Source: Flavobacteriaceae bacterium (GTDB lineage: Bacteria; Bacteroidota; Bacteroidia; Flavobacteriales; Flavobacteriaceae). Taken from it: a DNA stretch of 64,000 nt. Position numbers and translations under genes: made by a program. The number at the start of each line of letters is the position of its first letter. Position 1 is the first letter of the stretch. The notes below the pieces were generated by a model. That model saw nothing but the letters and a program-made list of their open reading frames with translations, was not told the DNA's origin and searched no databases. The stretch covers positions 248,001 through 312,000 of the forward strand of contig JALWTD010000017.1 in the NCBI GenBank assembly GCA_027082925.1. Direction: 5' to 3'. Positions 19,007 to 26,783 of this stretch are shown piece by piece.

Positions 19007-19024
19007 TTAGAGAGCTACCTCTAA
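19007..19024 (-). promoter_or_regulatory. Inverted repeat in the dnaA upstream region
   Basis: TTAGAG-AGCTAC-CTCTAA is a perfect six-base inverted repeat 38-55 bases before the dnaA start. It could be a leader hairpin or an operator. The nearby TTATACAAA at 19036 is one mismatch from a DnaA box, but a single site is weak evidence for autoregulation. Confidence 0.3.
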
Positions 19025-19132
19025 GAATTTTTTGGTTATACAAAAATGTGAATATTTTTTAGTATAAAAAAATAAAATTAGTATTGATTATTAATTATTT
19101 TTTTCGTAAATAATCACCCGTAATATAAAAAT

Positions 19133-19540
19133 ATGCTTTCAAATACAATTCAATTTAGGGTTAGATACGGAGAAACCGATCAAATGGGTTTTGTTTACCA
19201 TGGTAATTACGCTCAATATTTAGAAATGGGTCGTATTGAATGGCTTCGGAAACTTGGTATTTCTTATAAAAAAATGGAAGAATCTGGCATTATGCTTCCG
19301 GTTGTAAATTTAAGTTTAAATTATCTTAGAGCTGCAAAATATGACGACTTAATAACCCTTAAAACTTTTTTGGTAAAAAAGCCTTCTGTACGTATTGATT
19401 TTAGATATGAACTTTACAATGAAAACAACGAACTTTTAACTACTGCAAAAACTACGTTGGCTTTTATAGACATGAAAACCAATAAACCTACACGACCACC
19501 AAAATATTTATTAGAAAAAATAGCAACACTCAATTACTAA
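19133..19540 (+). CDS. YbgC/4-hydroxybenzoyl-CoA-type thioesterase
   Basis: A 135-residue hot-dog-fold acyl-CoA thioesterase. FRVRYGETDQMGFVYHGNYAQYLEMGRIEWLRKLG contains the D-x-M-G-x-V-Y-H-x-N-Y signature, with the catalytic aspartate and histidine. The YbgC type usually hydrolyses short or medium acyl-CoAs and is often linked to phospholipid metabolism. It is divergent from dnaA and overlaps the convergent yigZ homologue by 11 bases. Confidence 0.9.
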   Translation: MLSNTIQFRVRYGETDQMGFVYHGNYAQYLEMGRIEWLRKLGISYKKMEESGIMLPVVNLSLNYLRAAKYDDLITLKTFLVKKPSVRIDFRYELYNENNELLTTAKTTLAFIDMKTNKPTRPPKYLLEKIATLNY

Positions 19541-20153
19541 GTTCCTTTATTTTTAGACATCTCAAATTTTCAAATATTGTTTTTATTCTAATTGCCTCTT
19601 TTTTTCTTACAGAAAAAATGTACTCACAATTAAGTTCCATCTTTTGACTTATAATTGTTAAGTTATTTTCCTTAACAATTCTCATTACTTTATTTAAGTC
19701 TTTATACTCAAAATTCACTTGAAAATGAATATCAATTGTTTTTTCAACAATGGTAGCTTCTTCTAGTGTTAGTTTTGCAGTTGTTTTATATGCCGTAATA
19801 AGTCCACCTACACCTAATTTCGTTCCTCCAAAATAGCGAACGACAACAACAAGTACATTTGTAAGGTTTTTTGATAAAATTTGACCATAAATTGGCTGAC
19901 CGGCTGTATTGCTTGGTTCACCATCATCATTCACTCTGTATCGCACATTTGCAGCTGTTACTCCCAATCGCCAAGCATAACACCAATGTCTTGCCGAATA
20001 ATGCTTTTTCTTTAACGTTTCTAAATGGATTTTTACAGCTGCTTCTGTTGTAATAGAATACACATACCCTATAAATTTGCTACCTCTATCCTTGTACAAA
20101 ACATCTCCTGTTTGCGCTTCAACTGTTTTATATGTGTCCTTTTCAGAAATAAT
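19530..20153 (-). CDS. YigZ/IMPACT-family protein with an apparent ATT start
   Basis: YigZ-like protein (N-terminal UPF0029/IMPACT domain, C-terminal ferredoxin-like domain), a ribosome-associated or translation-linked family of unclear role. KKKHYSARHWCYAWRLG, DDGEPSNTAGQPIYGQI and VVVRYFGGTKLGVGGL are diagnostic. The track starts at a TTG (20099, MYKDRGSKF), which deletes the conserved N-terminus. The frame stays open to a TGA at 20180 and encodes EKDTYKTVEAQTGDVLYKDRG, as homologues do. That extension contains no ATG, GTG or TTG, so initiation must be at ATT (20153 or 20150) or ATC (20156), or there is a sequence error. A TATATTTG box lies just upstream. Confidence 0.85.
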   Translation of the reverse strand: MISEKDTYKTVEAQTGDVLYKDRGSKFIGYVYSITTEAAVKIHLETLKKKHYSARHWCYAWRLGVTAANVRYRVNDDGEPSNTAGQPIYGQILSKNLTNVLVVVVRYFGGTKLGVGGLITAYKTTAKLTLEEATIVEKTIDIHFQVNFEYKDLNKVMRIVKENNLTIISQKMELNCEYIFSVRKKEAIRIKTIFENLRCLKIKELSN

Positions 20154-20169
20154 GATTGTATTTTGAACA

Positions 20170-20177
20170 CAAATATA
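20170..20177 (-). promoter_or_regulatory. -7 box for the yigZ homologue
   Basis: Minus-strand TATATTTG, a full match to TAnnTTTG. Transcription would begin around 20165-20163, leaving a leader of only about ten bases before the candidate ATT start codons. Confidence 0.45.
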
Positions 20178-20191
20178 TCAAAACCATAAAA

Positions 20192-20209
20192 TAAATTTGA
20201 ATATATTTG
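20192..20209 (+). promoter_or_regulatory. Candidate -7 boxes for the isoaspartyl peptidase gene
   Basis: TAAATTTG (20192-20199) and TATATTTG (20202-20209) lie ten bases apart, 19-36 bases before the ATG at 20228. Both match TAnnTTTG; which is used cannot be told by eye. Confidence 0.4.
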
Positions 20210-20227
20210 ATGATTAAATTAATCATC

Positions 20228-21286
20228 ATGAAAAAAATAACATTCCTTTTTTTAACATTTCTCATTCTTATTTCATGCAATGAAGTTGATTCTTCAAAAA
20301 ACACTAAGAAAGAGACCAAGAAAACATTAAACACCTTTGCAATAGTTATTCATGGAGGCGCTGGAGGAATTAGAAGAAAATATATTAATGAGGAGCAACA
20401 AAAAGCATATACCGCAAAATTACAAGAAGCTCTTGATGCCGGATATGCTGTACTAGAAAAAAACGGAAATTCATTAGATGCCGTTCAAGCAGCTATAAAT
20501 GTAATGGAAAACTCTCCTTTATTTAACGCCGGGAAAGGTGCTGTATACAATAGCGAAGGAAACCAAGAAATGGATGCATCTATTATGGATGGTAAAACAC
20601 TAAATGCAGGTGCCGTAGCGGGTGTCAACCATATTAAAAATCCTATTTTGGCAGCTAGAGTGGTTATGGATAGCTCTAAACATGTACTTTTATCGGGAAA
20701 AGGTGCCGAGATTTTAGCAAAAAAATACGGTATCGAAATGGTTGATAGTTCATACTTTTTTACCCAAAAAAGACTTAATCAGCTTCGGAAAATTCAAGGA
20801 ACTGAAAAAACACAACTTGACCATACTGCTTTTTTAATTAAAAATGAATTGATAGATGACCATAAGTACGGAACTGTTGGTGCTGTGGCTATTGACAAAA
20901 ACGGAAACATTGCTGCGGGAACTTCTACCGGAGGTGTTACCAATAAAAAATACGGTAGAATTGGAGACTCTCCTATTATTGGAGCAGGAACATATGCCAA
21001 CAATTTAACTTGTGGTATTTCTTGTACAGGAACCGGTGAATACTTTATGAGAACCGTTGCTGCACATGAAGTTTCTAATTTAATACGCTATAAAGGTCTA
21101 TCTCCTGACAAAGCATTGCACGAAGTAATTTTTAATCAAATTGGAAAACTTGGTGGAAAAGGTGGAATGATTTTGATAGATAAAAATGCTGATATCTTCT
21201 GGGATTTTAACTCAAACGGAATGTTTAGAGGGTATAAAAAATCAAACGGAGAAAGTAAAGTTTTAATGTTTAGAACAAACAAATAG
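20228..21286 (+). CDS. Isoaspartyl peptidase/L-asparaginase lipoprotein (Ntn hydrolase)
   Basis: Removes N-terminal isoaspartyl residues or hydrolyses asparagine. I start at the ATG at 20228, since MKKITFLFLTFLILISC is a lipoprotein signal (Cys17); the track start at 20207 adds seven residues. The type 2 asparaginase fold is clear: IVIHGGAGGIRR, DAVQAAINVMENSPLFNAGKGAVYN and the autocleavage site KYGTVGAVA with nucleophile Thr216, then GTSTGGVTNKKYGRIGDSPIIGAGTYA. Length is about 352 residues. It is divergent from yigZ and converges with ribD. Confidence 0.93.
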   Translation: MKKITFLFLTFLILISCNEVDSSKNTKKETKKTLNTFAIVIHGGAGGIRRKYINEEQQKAYTAKLQEALDAGYAVLEKNGNSLDAVQAAINVMENSPLFNAGKGAVYNSEGNQEMDASIMDGKTLNAGAVAGVNHIKNPILAARVVMDSSKHVLLSGKGAEILAKKYGIEMVDSSYFFTQKRLNQLRKIQGTEKTQLDHTAFLIKNELIDDHKYGTVGAVAIDKNGNIAAGTSTGGVTNKKYGRIGDSPIIGAGTYANNLTCGISCTGTGEYFMRTVAAHEVSNLIRYKGLSPDKALHEVIFNQIGKLGGKGGMILIDKNADIFWDFNSNGMFRGYKKSNGESKVLMFRTNK

Positions 21287-22336
21287 TTATTTATTGTAAT
21301 AAATATTCAAAGTATCATCTGAAATTTTTTCGGTTTTAGATGGTGCTTTTTTTATGCTAGGAGATATTAAACCTTCTACAAATTTTGTTTTTCCTATAAA
21401 AACAAATGCTTCGTCCCAAATATTTTCATCTATAAAACTTTGCAATAGCTTTTTACCACCTTCTACAATTACTGACTGAAGATTGTACTGGTACAAAACA
21501 TCACATATTTGAAGTGGTACATTTTTTGAAAAATCTATATTCTCAAAATAAACATTTTGCAATGTTTTTAAAGTTGGCTTTTGTGCTGTTAACACAATTG
21601 TTTTTACAGTACCATCGTATAAATGAGATGTTATAGGTATTCTTAAATTTCTATCTAAAACAACTCTTGTAGGGTTTTTTCCATACCATTTTCTAGCTGT
21701 TAATTTAGGATTGTCATTTAAGGCTGTTGTAGTTCCTATTAAAATAGCCTGCTCTTCGGTACGCATTTTATGCACTAACTGTTGCGAATATTGATTTGAT
21801 ATCCAGTTTGGCATATTTTCAGCGTGTTTATCTCTAAGCTTGTCTATAAACCCATCAAGTGTTTCTGCCCATTTTAAAATAACATAAGGACGCTTTTTCT
21901 CATGAAATGTAAAAAATCGTTTATTTAAAAATTTACATTCAGTTTCTTTAACACCCACTTCTACCTTACAACCTTTGCTTTTTAAATATGTAATCCCTTT
22001 TCCGCTTACTTTACTATTAGTATCAATAGTACCTATTACCACATGTTTTATGCCAGAGTTAACTATAAGATTTGAACAAGGTGGTGTTTTTCCGTAGTGA
22101 GAGCAGGGTTCTAAACTAACGTAAATAGTCGCATTTTTTAATTGCGATTTATCTACAACCGATTGAATTGCATTTACTTCTGCATGAGGTTCTCCTGCTT
22201 TTTGGTGCCATCCTTCACCTATAATTGAATCATGTAAAACAATTACACTTCCAACTAATGGATTTGGATATGTAGCTCCTCTTCCATTTTTTGCTAACTC
22301 AATACATCTATTTATATATTTTTCGTGTATATTCAC
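21287..22336 (-). CDS. ribD: Bifunctional riboflavin biosynthesis deaminase/reductase
   Basis: Deaminates and reduces the pyrimidine intermediate of riboflavin synthesis. The N-terminal deaminase has HAE (PHAEVNAIQSV) and PCSHYGKTPPC zinc ligands; the C-terminal reductase contains WISNQYSQQLVHKMRTEEQAILIGTTTALNDNPKLTAR. The track starts at 22354, but that ATG lies upstream of the -7 box TATTTTTG (22348-22341), so such an mRNA would lack it. A GTG at 22336, five bases after the box, gives MNIHEKYINRCIELAKNG, the usual RibD N-terminus, and I choose it. It is divergent from the GNAT gene. Confidence 0.93.
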   Translation of the reverse strand: MNIHEKYINRCIELAKNGRGATYPNPLVGSVIVLHDSIIGEGWHQKAGEPHAEVNAIQSVVDKSQLKNATIYVSLEPCSHYGKTPPCSNLIVNSGIKHVVIGTIDTNSKVSGKGITYLKSKGCKVEVGVKETECKFLNKRFFTFHEKKRPYVILKWAETLDGFIDKLRDKHAENMPNWISNQYSQQLVHKMRTEEQAILIGTTTALNDNPKLTARKWYGKNPTRVVLDRNLRIPITSHLYDGTVKTIVLTAQKPTLKTLQNVYFENIDFSKNVPLQICDVLYQYNLQSVIVEGGKKLLQSFIDENIWDEAFVFIGKTKFVEGLISPSIKKAPSKTEKISDDTLNIYYNK

Positions 22337-22340
22337 AACG

Positions 22341-22348
22341 CAAAAATA
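22341..22348 (-). promoter_or_regulatory. -7 box of ribD, four bases before a GTG start
   Basis: Minus-strand TATTTTTG followed by CGTT and GTG. It implies a leaderless transcript and decides the ribD start. Confidence 0.5.
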
Positions 22349-22358
22349 ACACAATAAA

Positions 22359-22850
22359 ATGATTCATAATAACTTTACCATTCGTGAAATAAAAGCTAAG
22401 GACAATTCGAAAATAGCTGCTACAATACGCAAGGTTTTGATTGAATTCGGAGTTCCTAAAGTTGGTACAGCTTATGCCGATAAAATTTTAGATACACTTT
22501 ACGAAAACTACAACACTCAAAATGCTGTTTACTTTGTTGTAGAAAAGGATGGCGCTATTTATGGTGGCGCAGGAATAAAGCAACTTGAAAATTACAACGG
22601 AAACGTTTGTGAACTTCAAAAAATGTATTTCCTTCCGGAAGCAAGAGGTATTGGACTTGGAGAAAAATTAATTCATGTGTGCTTGCAAAAAGCAAAAGAA
22701 TTTGGTTTTAAACAATGTTATTTAGAAACTTTACCTTACATGGAAAGTGCCAGAAAACTTTATAAAAAAGTAGGTTTTAAAGACCTAAAAGAAAGAATGG
22801 GTGACACCGGACATTATTCATGTAATTTGTGGATGCTTAAAGATTTATAA
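22359..22850 (+). CDS. GNAT-family N-acetyltransferase
   Basis: A 163-residue acetyltransferase. FTIREIKAKDNSKIAATIRKVLIEFG is the usual N-terminal strand and helix; the acetyl-CoA loop is MYFLPEARGIGLGEKLIHVCLQKAKEFGF (R-G-x-G-x-G/L form), followed by MESARKLYKKVGFKDLKE. The substrate is unknown. It abuts prmC with no spacer and is probably co-transcribed with it. Confidence 0.9.
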   Translation: MIHNNFTIREIKAKDNSKIAATIRKVLIEFGVPKVGTAYADKILDTLYENYNTQNAVYFVVEKDGAIYGGAGIKQLENYNGNVCELQKMYFLPEARGIGLGEKLIHVCLQKAKEFGFKQCYLETLPYMESARKLYKKVGFKDLKERMGDTGHYSCNLWMLKDL

Positions 22851-23699
22851 ATGACCATTCAAAAAATAAAGCGTCTTTTTTATAACGAACTCTCTGAACT
22901 TTACCCTCAGAAAGAAATTCGATCGTTTCTCAATTTATTATCCGAACATAAATTGAATAAAACACGTATAGATTTGGCATTACAACCACAATTACCTCTT
23001 ACTCAAAACCAAACCTCGTATTACCTAGACGCCTTAGAGCGATTAAAAAAACAAGAACCTATACAGTATATTATAGGTAGTACTGAGTTTTACGGACTCC
23101 CTTTTAAAGTAAACAGTCAAGTACTTATTCCTAGACCAGAAACAGAAGAATTGGTAAATTGGATTATTAACGACTGTAAAAACACGCCTAAAGTTAATAT
23201 TCTTGACATAGGTACCGGTAGCGGATGCATTGCCATAACACTAGCTAAACATCTTCCAAATGCTAAAATATCTGCCATCGATGTGTCGGACAAAGCACTT
23301 AAAATAGCAAAAGAAAATGCTGTACTAAATAATGTACCTATTTCTTTCAAACAATTAGATATTCTTACCACATCACAACTCCCCAATCAGTTCGATATTA
23401 TTGTAAGCAACCCTCCATACGTTAAAAATGCAGAAAAACAACAAATACAACAAAACGTGCTAGATTTTGAACCTGCCATTGCTCTATTTGTCAAAAATGA
23501 AAATCCGCTCCTTTTTTATGATAAGATTTCAGAATTAGCCAAACTACATTTAACTAAAAAAGGACGCTTGTATTTTGAAATTAATCAGTACTTAGGCAAC
23601 GAAATGGTACAATTATTAAAATCGAAAAAATTTCAACACGTAACCCTAAAAAAAGATTTCTACAATGTAGACCGAATGGTAAAAGCAATTTTAGATTAA
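22851..23699 (+). CDS. prmC: Peptide chain release factor N5-glutamine methyltransferase
   Basis: Methylates the GGQ glutamine of release factors RF1 and RF2. It has 282 residues. An N-terminal helical domain is followed by EPIQYIIGSTEFYGLPFKVNSQVLIPRPETEELV, the SAM-binding ILDIGTGSGCIAITLAK, and the catalytic NPPY in IIVSNPPYVKNAEK. It directly follows the acetyltransferase and precedes trmD by 39 bases, though trmD has its own promoter. Confidence 0.95.
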   Translation: MTIQKIKRLFYNELSELYPQKEIRSFLNLLSEHKLNKTRIDLALQPQLPLTQNQTSYYLDALERLKKQEPIQYIIGSTEFYGLPFKVNSQVLIPRPETEELVNWIINDCKNTPKVNILDIGTGSGCIAITLAKHLPNAKISAIDVSDKALKIAKENAVLNNVPISFKQLDILTTSQLPNQFDIIVSNPPYVKNAEKQQIQQNVLDFEPAIALFVKNENPLLFYDKISELAKLHLTKKGRLYFEINQYLGNEMVQLLKSKKFQHVTLKKDFYNVDRMVKAILD

Positions 23700-23726
23700 C
23701 AATGTTTATTAAAAACTCTTAATTAG

Positions 23727-23734
23727 TATCTTTG
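23727..23734 (+). promoter_or_regulatory. -7 box of trmD, four bases before the start codon
   Basis: TATCTTTG, then CAAA, then ATG at 23739. It matches TAnnTTTG and implies a leaderless transcript. Confidence 0.6.
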
Positions 23735-23738
23735 CAAA

Positions 23739-24416
23739 ATGCGAATTGATATTATTACCGTTTCACCTGAATTAATTAAAAGTCCGTTTGAACATTCTAT
23801 CATCAAACGAGCCATTGATAAAAATTTGGTAGAAGTGCATTTTCACGATTTAAGAAAGTACGCCCTTAATAAATACGGAAAAATTGACGACTATCAGTTT
23901 GGAGGTGGTGCCGGAATGGTTTTAATGATAGAACCTATAGATAAATGCATCACTGCTCTAAAATCTGAACGAGAATATGATGAAGTAATTTACATGACTC
24001 CAGACGCTAAAACACTTAATCAAAAAACAGCTAACAAACTATCTCTTAGCAAAAATATTATTATACTCTGTGGACATTACAAAGGTGTAGACCAACGTGT
24101 ACGCGACTTGCTAATCACAAAAGAAATCTCTATTGGCGACTATGTATTAAGTGGCGGTGAGCTAGGTGCCGCAGTATTGTGCGACAGTATTATACGGTTA
24201 ATTCCAGGTGTTTTAGGAGACGAAACCTCTGCGTTAACCGATTCTTTTCAAGATAATTTACTTTCTCCACCTGTTTATACCAGACCCTCTAATTATAAAG
24301 ATTTAGAGGTTCCTGAAATACTTTTATCCGGTAATTTTCCTGAAATAGAAAAGTGGAGAACAAAAAAAGCTTTAGAAAGAACCAAAAAAATAAGACCTGA
24401 TTTGTTGGAAGACTAA
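23739..24416 (+). CDS. trmD: tRNA (guanine37-N1)-methyltransferase
   Basis: SPOUT-fold enzyme making m1G37, which prevents +1 frameshifting. At 225 residues it matches the family. Landmarks: [42 protein letters not shown], the knot loops [16 protein letters not shown] and [21 protein letters not shown], and [21 protein letters not shown]. rplS follows downstream, as in many bacteria, but here with its own promoter and leader. Confidence 0.97.
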   Translation: MRIDIITVSPELIKSPFEHSIIKRAIDKNLVEVHFHDLRKYALNKYGKIDDYQFGGGAGMVLMIEPIDKCITALKSEREYDEVIYMTPDAKTLNQKTANKLSLSKNIIILCGHYKGVDQRVRDLLITKEISIGDYVLSGGELGAAVLCDSIIRLIPGVLGDETSALTDSFQDNLLSPPVYTRPSNYKDLEVPEILLSGNFPEIEKWRTKKALERTKKIRPDLLED

Positions 24417-24434
24417 ACTTTTTTATTAAATTTG
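24401..24434 (+). promoter_or_regulatory. Promoter of rplS
   Basis: TTTG at 24401-24404, 22 bases, then TAAATTTG at 24427-24434. The -33 element is inside the last codons of trmD. Initiation near 24440 gives a leader of about 65 bases. Confidence 0.7.
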
Positions 24435-24442
24435 CACACTCA

Positions 24443-24478
24443 AAATTAACCTCTGACGAAAATCGTGAATGTTAATTT
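24443..24478 (+). promoter_or_regulatory. Two-tier hairpin in the rplS leader (candidate L19 autoregulatory element)
   Basis: AAATTAAC (24443-24450) pairs perfectly with GTTAATTT (24471-24478), and inside it ACGA-AAA-TCGT (24456-24466) forms a second helix. The two helices are separated by an internal loop CUCUG/GAAU. It starts just after the predicted transcription start and ends 26 bases before the rplS ATG. The layout resembles ribosomal-protein leaders bound by their own product; identity with a known family was not tested. Confidence 0.6.
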
Positions 24479-24504
24479 ATGAAAAACCCATTAAAAAATT
24501 AAAA

Positions 24505-24855
24505 ATGGAAAACTTAGTAAAGTTTGTACAGGACGAATTTGTAACAAAAAAAGAATTTCCTCACTTTCAAGCAGGAGATACTATTACTGTTTATTACGAA
24601 ATTAGAGAAGGTGAAAAAACACGTACACAGTTTTTTAGAGGTGTTGTAATACAACGAAGAGGCTCAGGATCTTCAGAAACCTTTACAATCAGAAAAATGT
24701 CTGGAACTATTGGTGTAGAACGTATTTTTCCAGTAAACTTACCAGCAATTCAAAAAATTGAAGTTAACAAACAAGGTAAAGTACGAAGAGCTCGTATATT
24801 CTACTTTAGAGGATTAACAGGTAAAAAAGCTAAAATTAAAGAAAGAAGACGATAA
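24505..24855 (+). CDS. rplS: 50S ribosomal protein L19
   Basis: Large-subunit protein at the 30S interface. The track begins at 24469, but MENLVKFVQDEFVTKKEFPHFQAGDTITV is the conserved start, so I use the ATG at 24505, giving 116 residues. GDTITVYYEIREGEKTRTQFFRGVVIQRRGSGSSETFTIRKMS and GVERIFPVNLPAIQKIEV are diagnostic. The discarded upstream codons overlap the leader hairpin. A strong terminator follows, separating it from the long gene-free stretch. Confidence 0.97.
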   Translation: MENLVKFVQDEFVTKKEFPHFQAGDTITVYYEIREGEKTRTQFFRGVVIQRRGSGSSETFTIRKMSGTIGVERIFPVNLPAIQKIEVNKQGKVRRARIFYFRGLTGKKAKIKERRR

Positions 24856-24876
24856 TACGTATTCTTTAAAAAATTA

Positions 24877-24908
24877 CAAACCCATCTTGAGATTCGAGAT
24901 GGGTTTTT
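24877..24908 (+). terminator. Terminator of rplS
   Basis: AAACCCATCT-TGAGATTCG-AGATGGGTTTTTT, a strong stem and T-run 22 bases after the stop codon. Confidence 0.93.
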
Positions 24909-24910
24909 TG

Positions 24911-24930
24911 TTATTAACAAATGTTAATAA
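24911..24930. repeat. Perfect inverted repeat TTATTAAC-AAAT-GTTAATAA
   Basis: Eight-base arms with a four-base spacer, just upstream of the predicted -33 element of the ncRNA candidate. It may be an operator. It is AT-rich, so chance cannot be excluded. Confidence 0.35.
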
Positions 24931-24942
24931 ATAACGTTTATA

Positions 24943-24973
24943 TTTTGTTGATAACTAAACAGTTACAAATTTG
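24943..24973 (+). promoter_or_regulatory. Promoter of the ncRNA candidate
   Basis: TTTTG (24943-24947), 18 bases, then CAAATTTG (24966-24973), which deviates from TAnnTTTG only in the first base. It predicts a start near 24978-24980. No open reading frame follows for more than 500 bases. Confidence 0.5.
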
Positions 24974-24977
24974 CAAA

Positions 24978-25399
24978 CTAAATTCCTTTTTATTTCATTT
25001 GTATAAGAATTAAGAAACTAAGTGAGTTTAGAATTTTGAAGCATTGTTTTAAAGCACTTTATTTACTTTAAACTTAATTCTAAAAAATGTTCTTGAACAT
25101 CGTTGTTAAAACCTAACTTTAAAAAGTAATGTAAGCCAAGTATTTAGCATGAATAGATGGATACAGGGTTTTAATAACAACCTTTAAAATAACAATAAGG
25201 GTTGTGGTTTTCTATAGAGCTACAGCATAACCTTAATGTTGTTTTGAAAGAAACTATCATCTTTAATAAGAAAGTTGATTTGTAAGAAACAACTTTTCGG
25301 TTTAGAATTTTTAATCAAATTAAAGTCGAAAACTTATTAAAAGAATGTTTCAGCAATAAGCCATAATAACTAGAAATAGCTGTTATGGCTTTTGTTTTT
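24978..25399 (+). ncRNA. Large structured non-coding RNA candidate (about 420 nt)
   Basis: The 24,909-25,539 stretch has no credible ORF but contains a promoter, many helices and a terminator. Visible stems: TTTAGAATT/AATTCTAAA (25027/25076) enclosing GTTTTAAAG/CTTTAAAC; ATGTT/AACAT (25087/25096); GTTGTTAAAACC/GGTTTTAATAACAAC (25102/25167); AACAATAAGGGTT/AACCTTAATGTT (25191/25229) enclosing TGTGG/CTACA; CTTTAATAAG/CTTATTAAAAG (25261/25333) closing a junction that holds AAAGTTG/CAACTTT and TTTAAT/ATTAAA. The 3' end is a GAAA-capped terminator. I searched by eye for RNase P, tmRNA and SRP landmarks and saw none. Identity unknown; exact ends are estimates. Confidence 0.58.
25358..25398 (+). terminator. 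Terminator hairpin of the ncRNA candidate
   Basis: AAGCCATAA...TTATGGCTT with an inner CTA-GAAA-TAG helix, followed by TTGTTTTT. A GAAA tetraloop caps the stem. Confidence 0.8.
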
Positions 25400-25506
25400 A
25401 ATTACTTTTGTTATTCTTTCAATTTTACCCCTTAAATATTGATGTAAACACAAAATACACCCCTGATTTATAACACTTTCAAAGCACTATTTACACCAAT
25501 ATTTCC

Positions 25507-25514
25507 TATCTTTG
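25507..25514 (+). promoter_or_regulatory. -7 box of icd
   Basis: TATCTTTG, a full consensus match, 25 bases before the icd ATG. The expected -33 region holds only TTTC. Confidence 0.5.
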
Positions 25515-25539
25515 CTCTGCTTAATTTAAATCAATAACA

Positions 25540-26766
25540 ATGGCAAAAATAAAAGTTACAAATCCTGTTGTAGAACTCGACGGAGACGAAATGACTCGTA
25601 TTATTTGGAAGTTTATTAAAGACCAATTAATACTCCCTTATTTAGACTTAGATATAAAATATTTTGACCTTGGTGTAGAATACCGAGATGAAACCAATGA
25701 TCAAGTTACTATTGATGCTGCTGAAGCCATCAATAAATACAATGTTGGTATCAAATGTGCTACCATTACTCCTGACGAAGCTAGAGTTGAAGAGTTTGGA
25801 CTAAAACAAATGTGGCGTTCCCCTAACGGAACCATCCGTAATATTGTAGGAGGAACTGTTTTTAGAGAGCCTATTATTATGAAAAATGTTCCTAGATATG
25901 TACAAGGATGGACATCTCCTATTTGTATTGGACGTCATGCTTTTGGTGATCAATACAAAGCTACCGATGTAGTTACCAAAGGAAAAGGTAAACTTACCAT
26001 GACTTTTACTCCTGAAGACGGAAGCGAACCTAAAACTTGGGAAGTGTATAACTTTGAAGAAGATGGAGTAGCTATGTCTATGTACAATAAAGATTCTTCT
26101 ATCTATGGGTTTGCCAGATCGTGTATGAATACTGCTATTGTAAAAAAATGGCCATTGTATTTATCTACTAAAAACACCATTCTAAAAGCCTATGATGGTA
26201 GATTTAAAGATATTTTTCAAGAGGTTTACGACAATGAATTTAAAGAAAAATTTGAAGCGCTTGGAATTACTTACGAACACCGATTAATTGATGATATGGT
26301 TGCTTCAGCAATGAAATGGAGCGGTGGTTTTGTATGGGCTTGTAAAAATTACGATGGTGACGTACAATCAGATACTGTAGCACAGGGATTTGGATCATTA
26401 GGATTAATGACTTCAACTCTTGTAACTCCTGATGGCAAAACAATGGAAGCAGAAGCTGCTCACGGTACAGTAACTCGTCATTACCGCCAACATCAACAAG
26501 GAAAAGAAACCTCTACAAATCCAATCGCCTCAATATTTGCATGGACTAGAGGATTGGAACACAGAGGTAAATTAGATAATAACCAAGAGCTTATTAATTT
26601 CTGTCATACTCTAGAAAAAGTATGTATAGATACTGTAGAAAGTGGTAAAATGACTAAAGATTTAGCATTGCTAATTCATGGAAAAGATATGACTCGAGAG
26701 CATTATTTAAATACACAAGAATTTTTAGATGCTTTAAAAGAAAACCTAGATAAAGCACTAGCTTAA
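25540..26766 (+). CDS. icd: NADP-dependent isocitrate dehydrogenase (eukaryote-like homodimeric type)
   Basis: Oxidative decarboxylation of isocitrate to 2-oxoglutarate in the TCA cycle. The 408-residue length and sequence match the type found in eukaryotes and some bacteria, not the E. coli type or the 740-residue monomeric type. Markers: [18 protein letters not shown], the substrate loop [45 protein letters not shown] (metal aspartates) and [24 protein letters not shown] for NADP binding. It is a single gene followed by a very long hairpin. Confidence 0.96.
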   Translation: MAKIKVTNPVVELDGDEMTRIIWKFIKDQLILPYLDLDIKYFDLGVEYRDETNDQVTIDAAEAINKYNVGIKCATITPDEARVEEFGLKQMWRSPNGTIRNIVGGTVFREPIIMKNVPRYVQGWTSPICIGRHAFGDQYKATDVVTKGKGKLTMTFTPEDGSEPKTWEVYNFEEDGVAMSMYNKDSSIYGFARSCMNTAIVKKWPLYLSTKNTILKAYDGRFKDIFQEVYDNEFKEKFEALGITYEHRLIDDMVASAMKWSGGFVWACKNYDGDVQSDTVAQGFGSLGLMTSTLVTPDGKTMEAEAAHGTVTRHYRQHQQGKETSTNPIASIFAWTRGLEHRGKLDNNQELINFCHTLEKVCIDTVESGKMTKDLALLIHGKDMTREHYLNTQEFLDALKENLDKALA

Positions 26767-26783
26767 AATTCAATCTTAAATTG

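Noticed and set aside
19036-19044. DnaA box TTATACAAA upstream of dnaA
   Set aside because: One mismatch and no neighbouring boxes; too weak to call an autoregulatory site or origin.
24909-25539. RNase P RNA, tmRNA or SRP RNA in the gene-free stretch
   Set aside because: The conserved GAGGAAAGTCC-type core of RNase P, the tRNA-like ends and tag reading frame of tmRNA, and the SRP tetraloop region were not found by eye. A covariance search is needed to exclude divergent forms.
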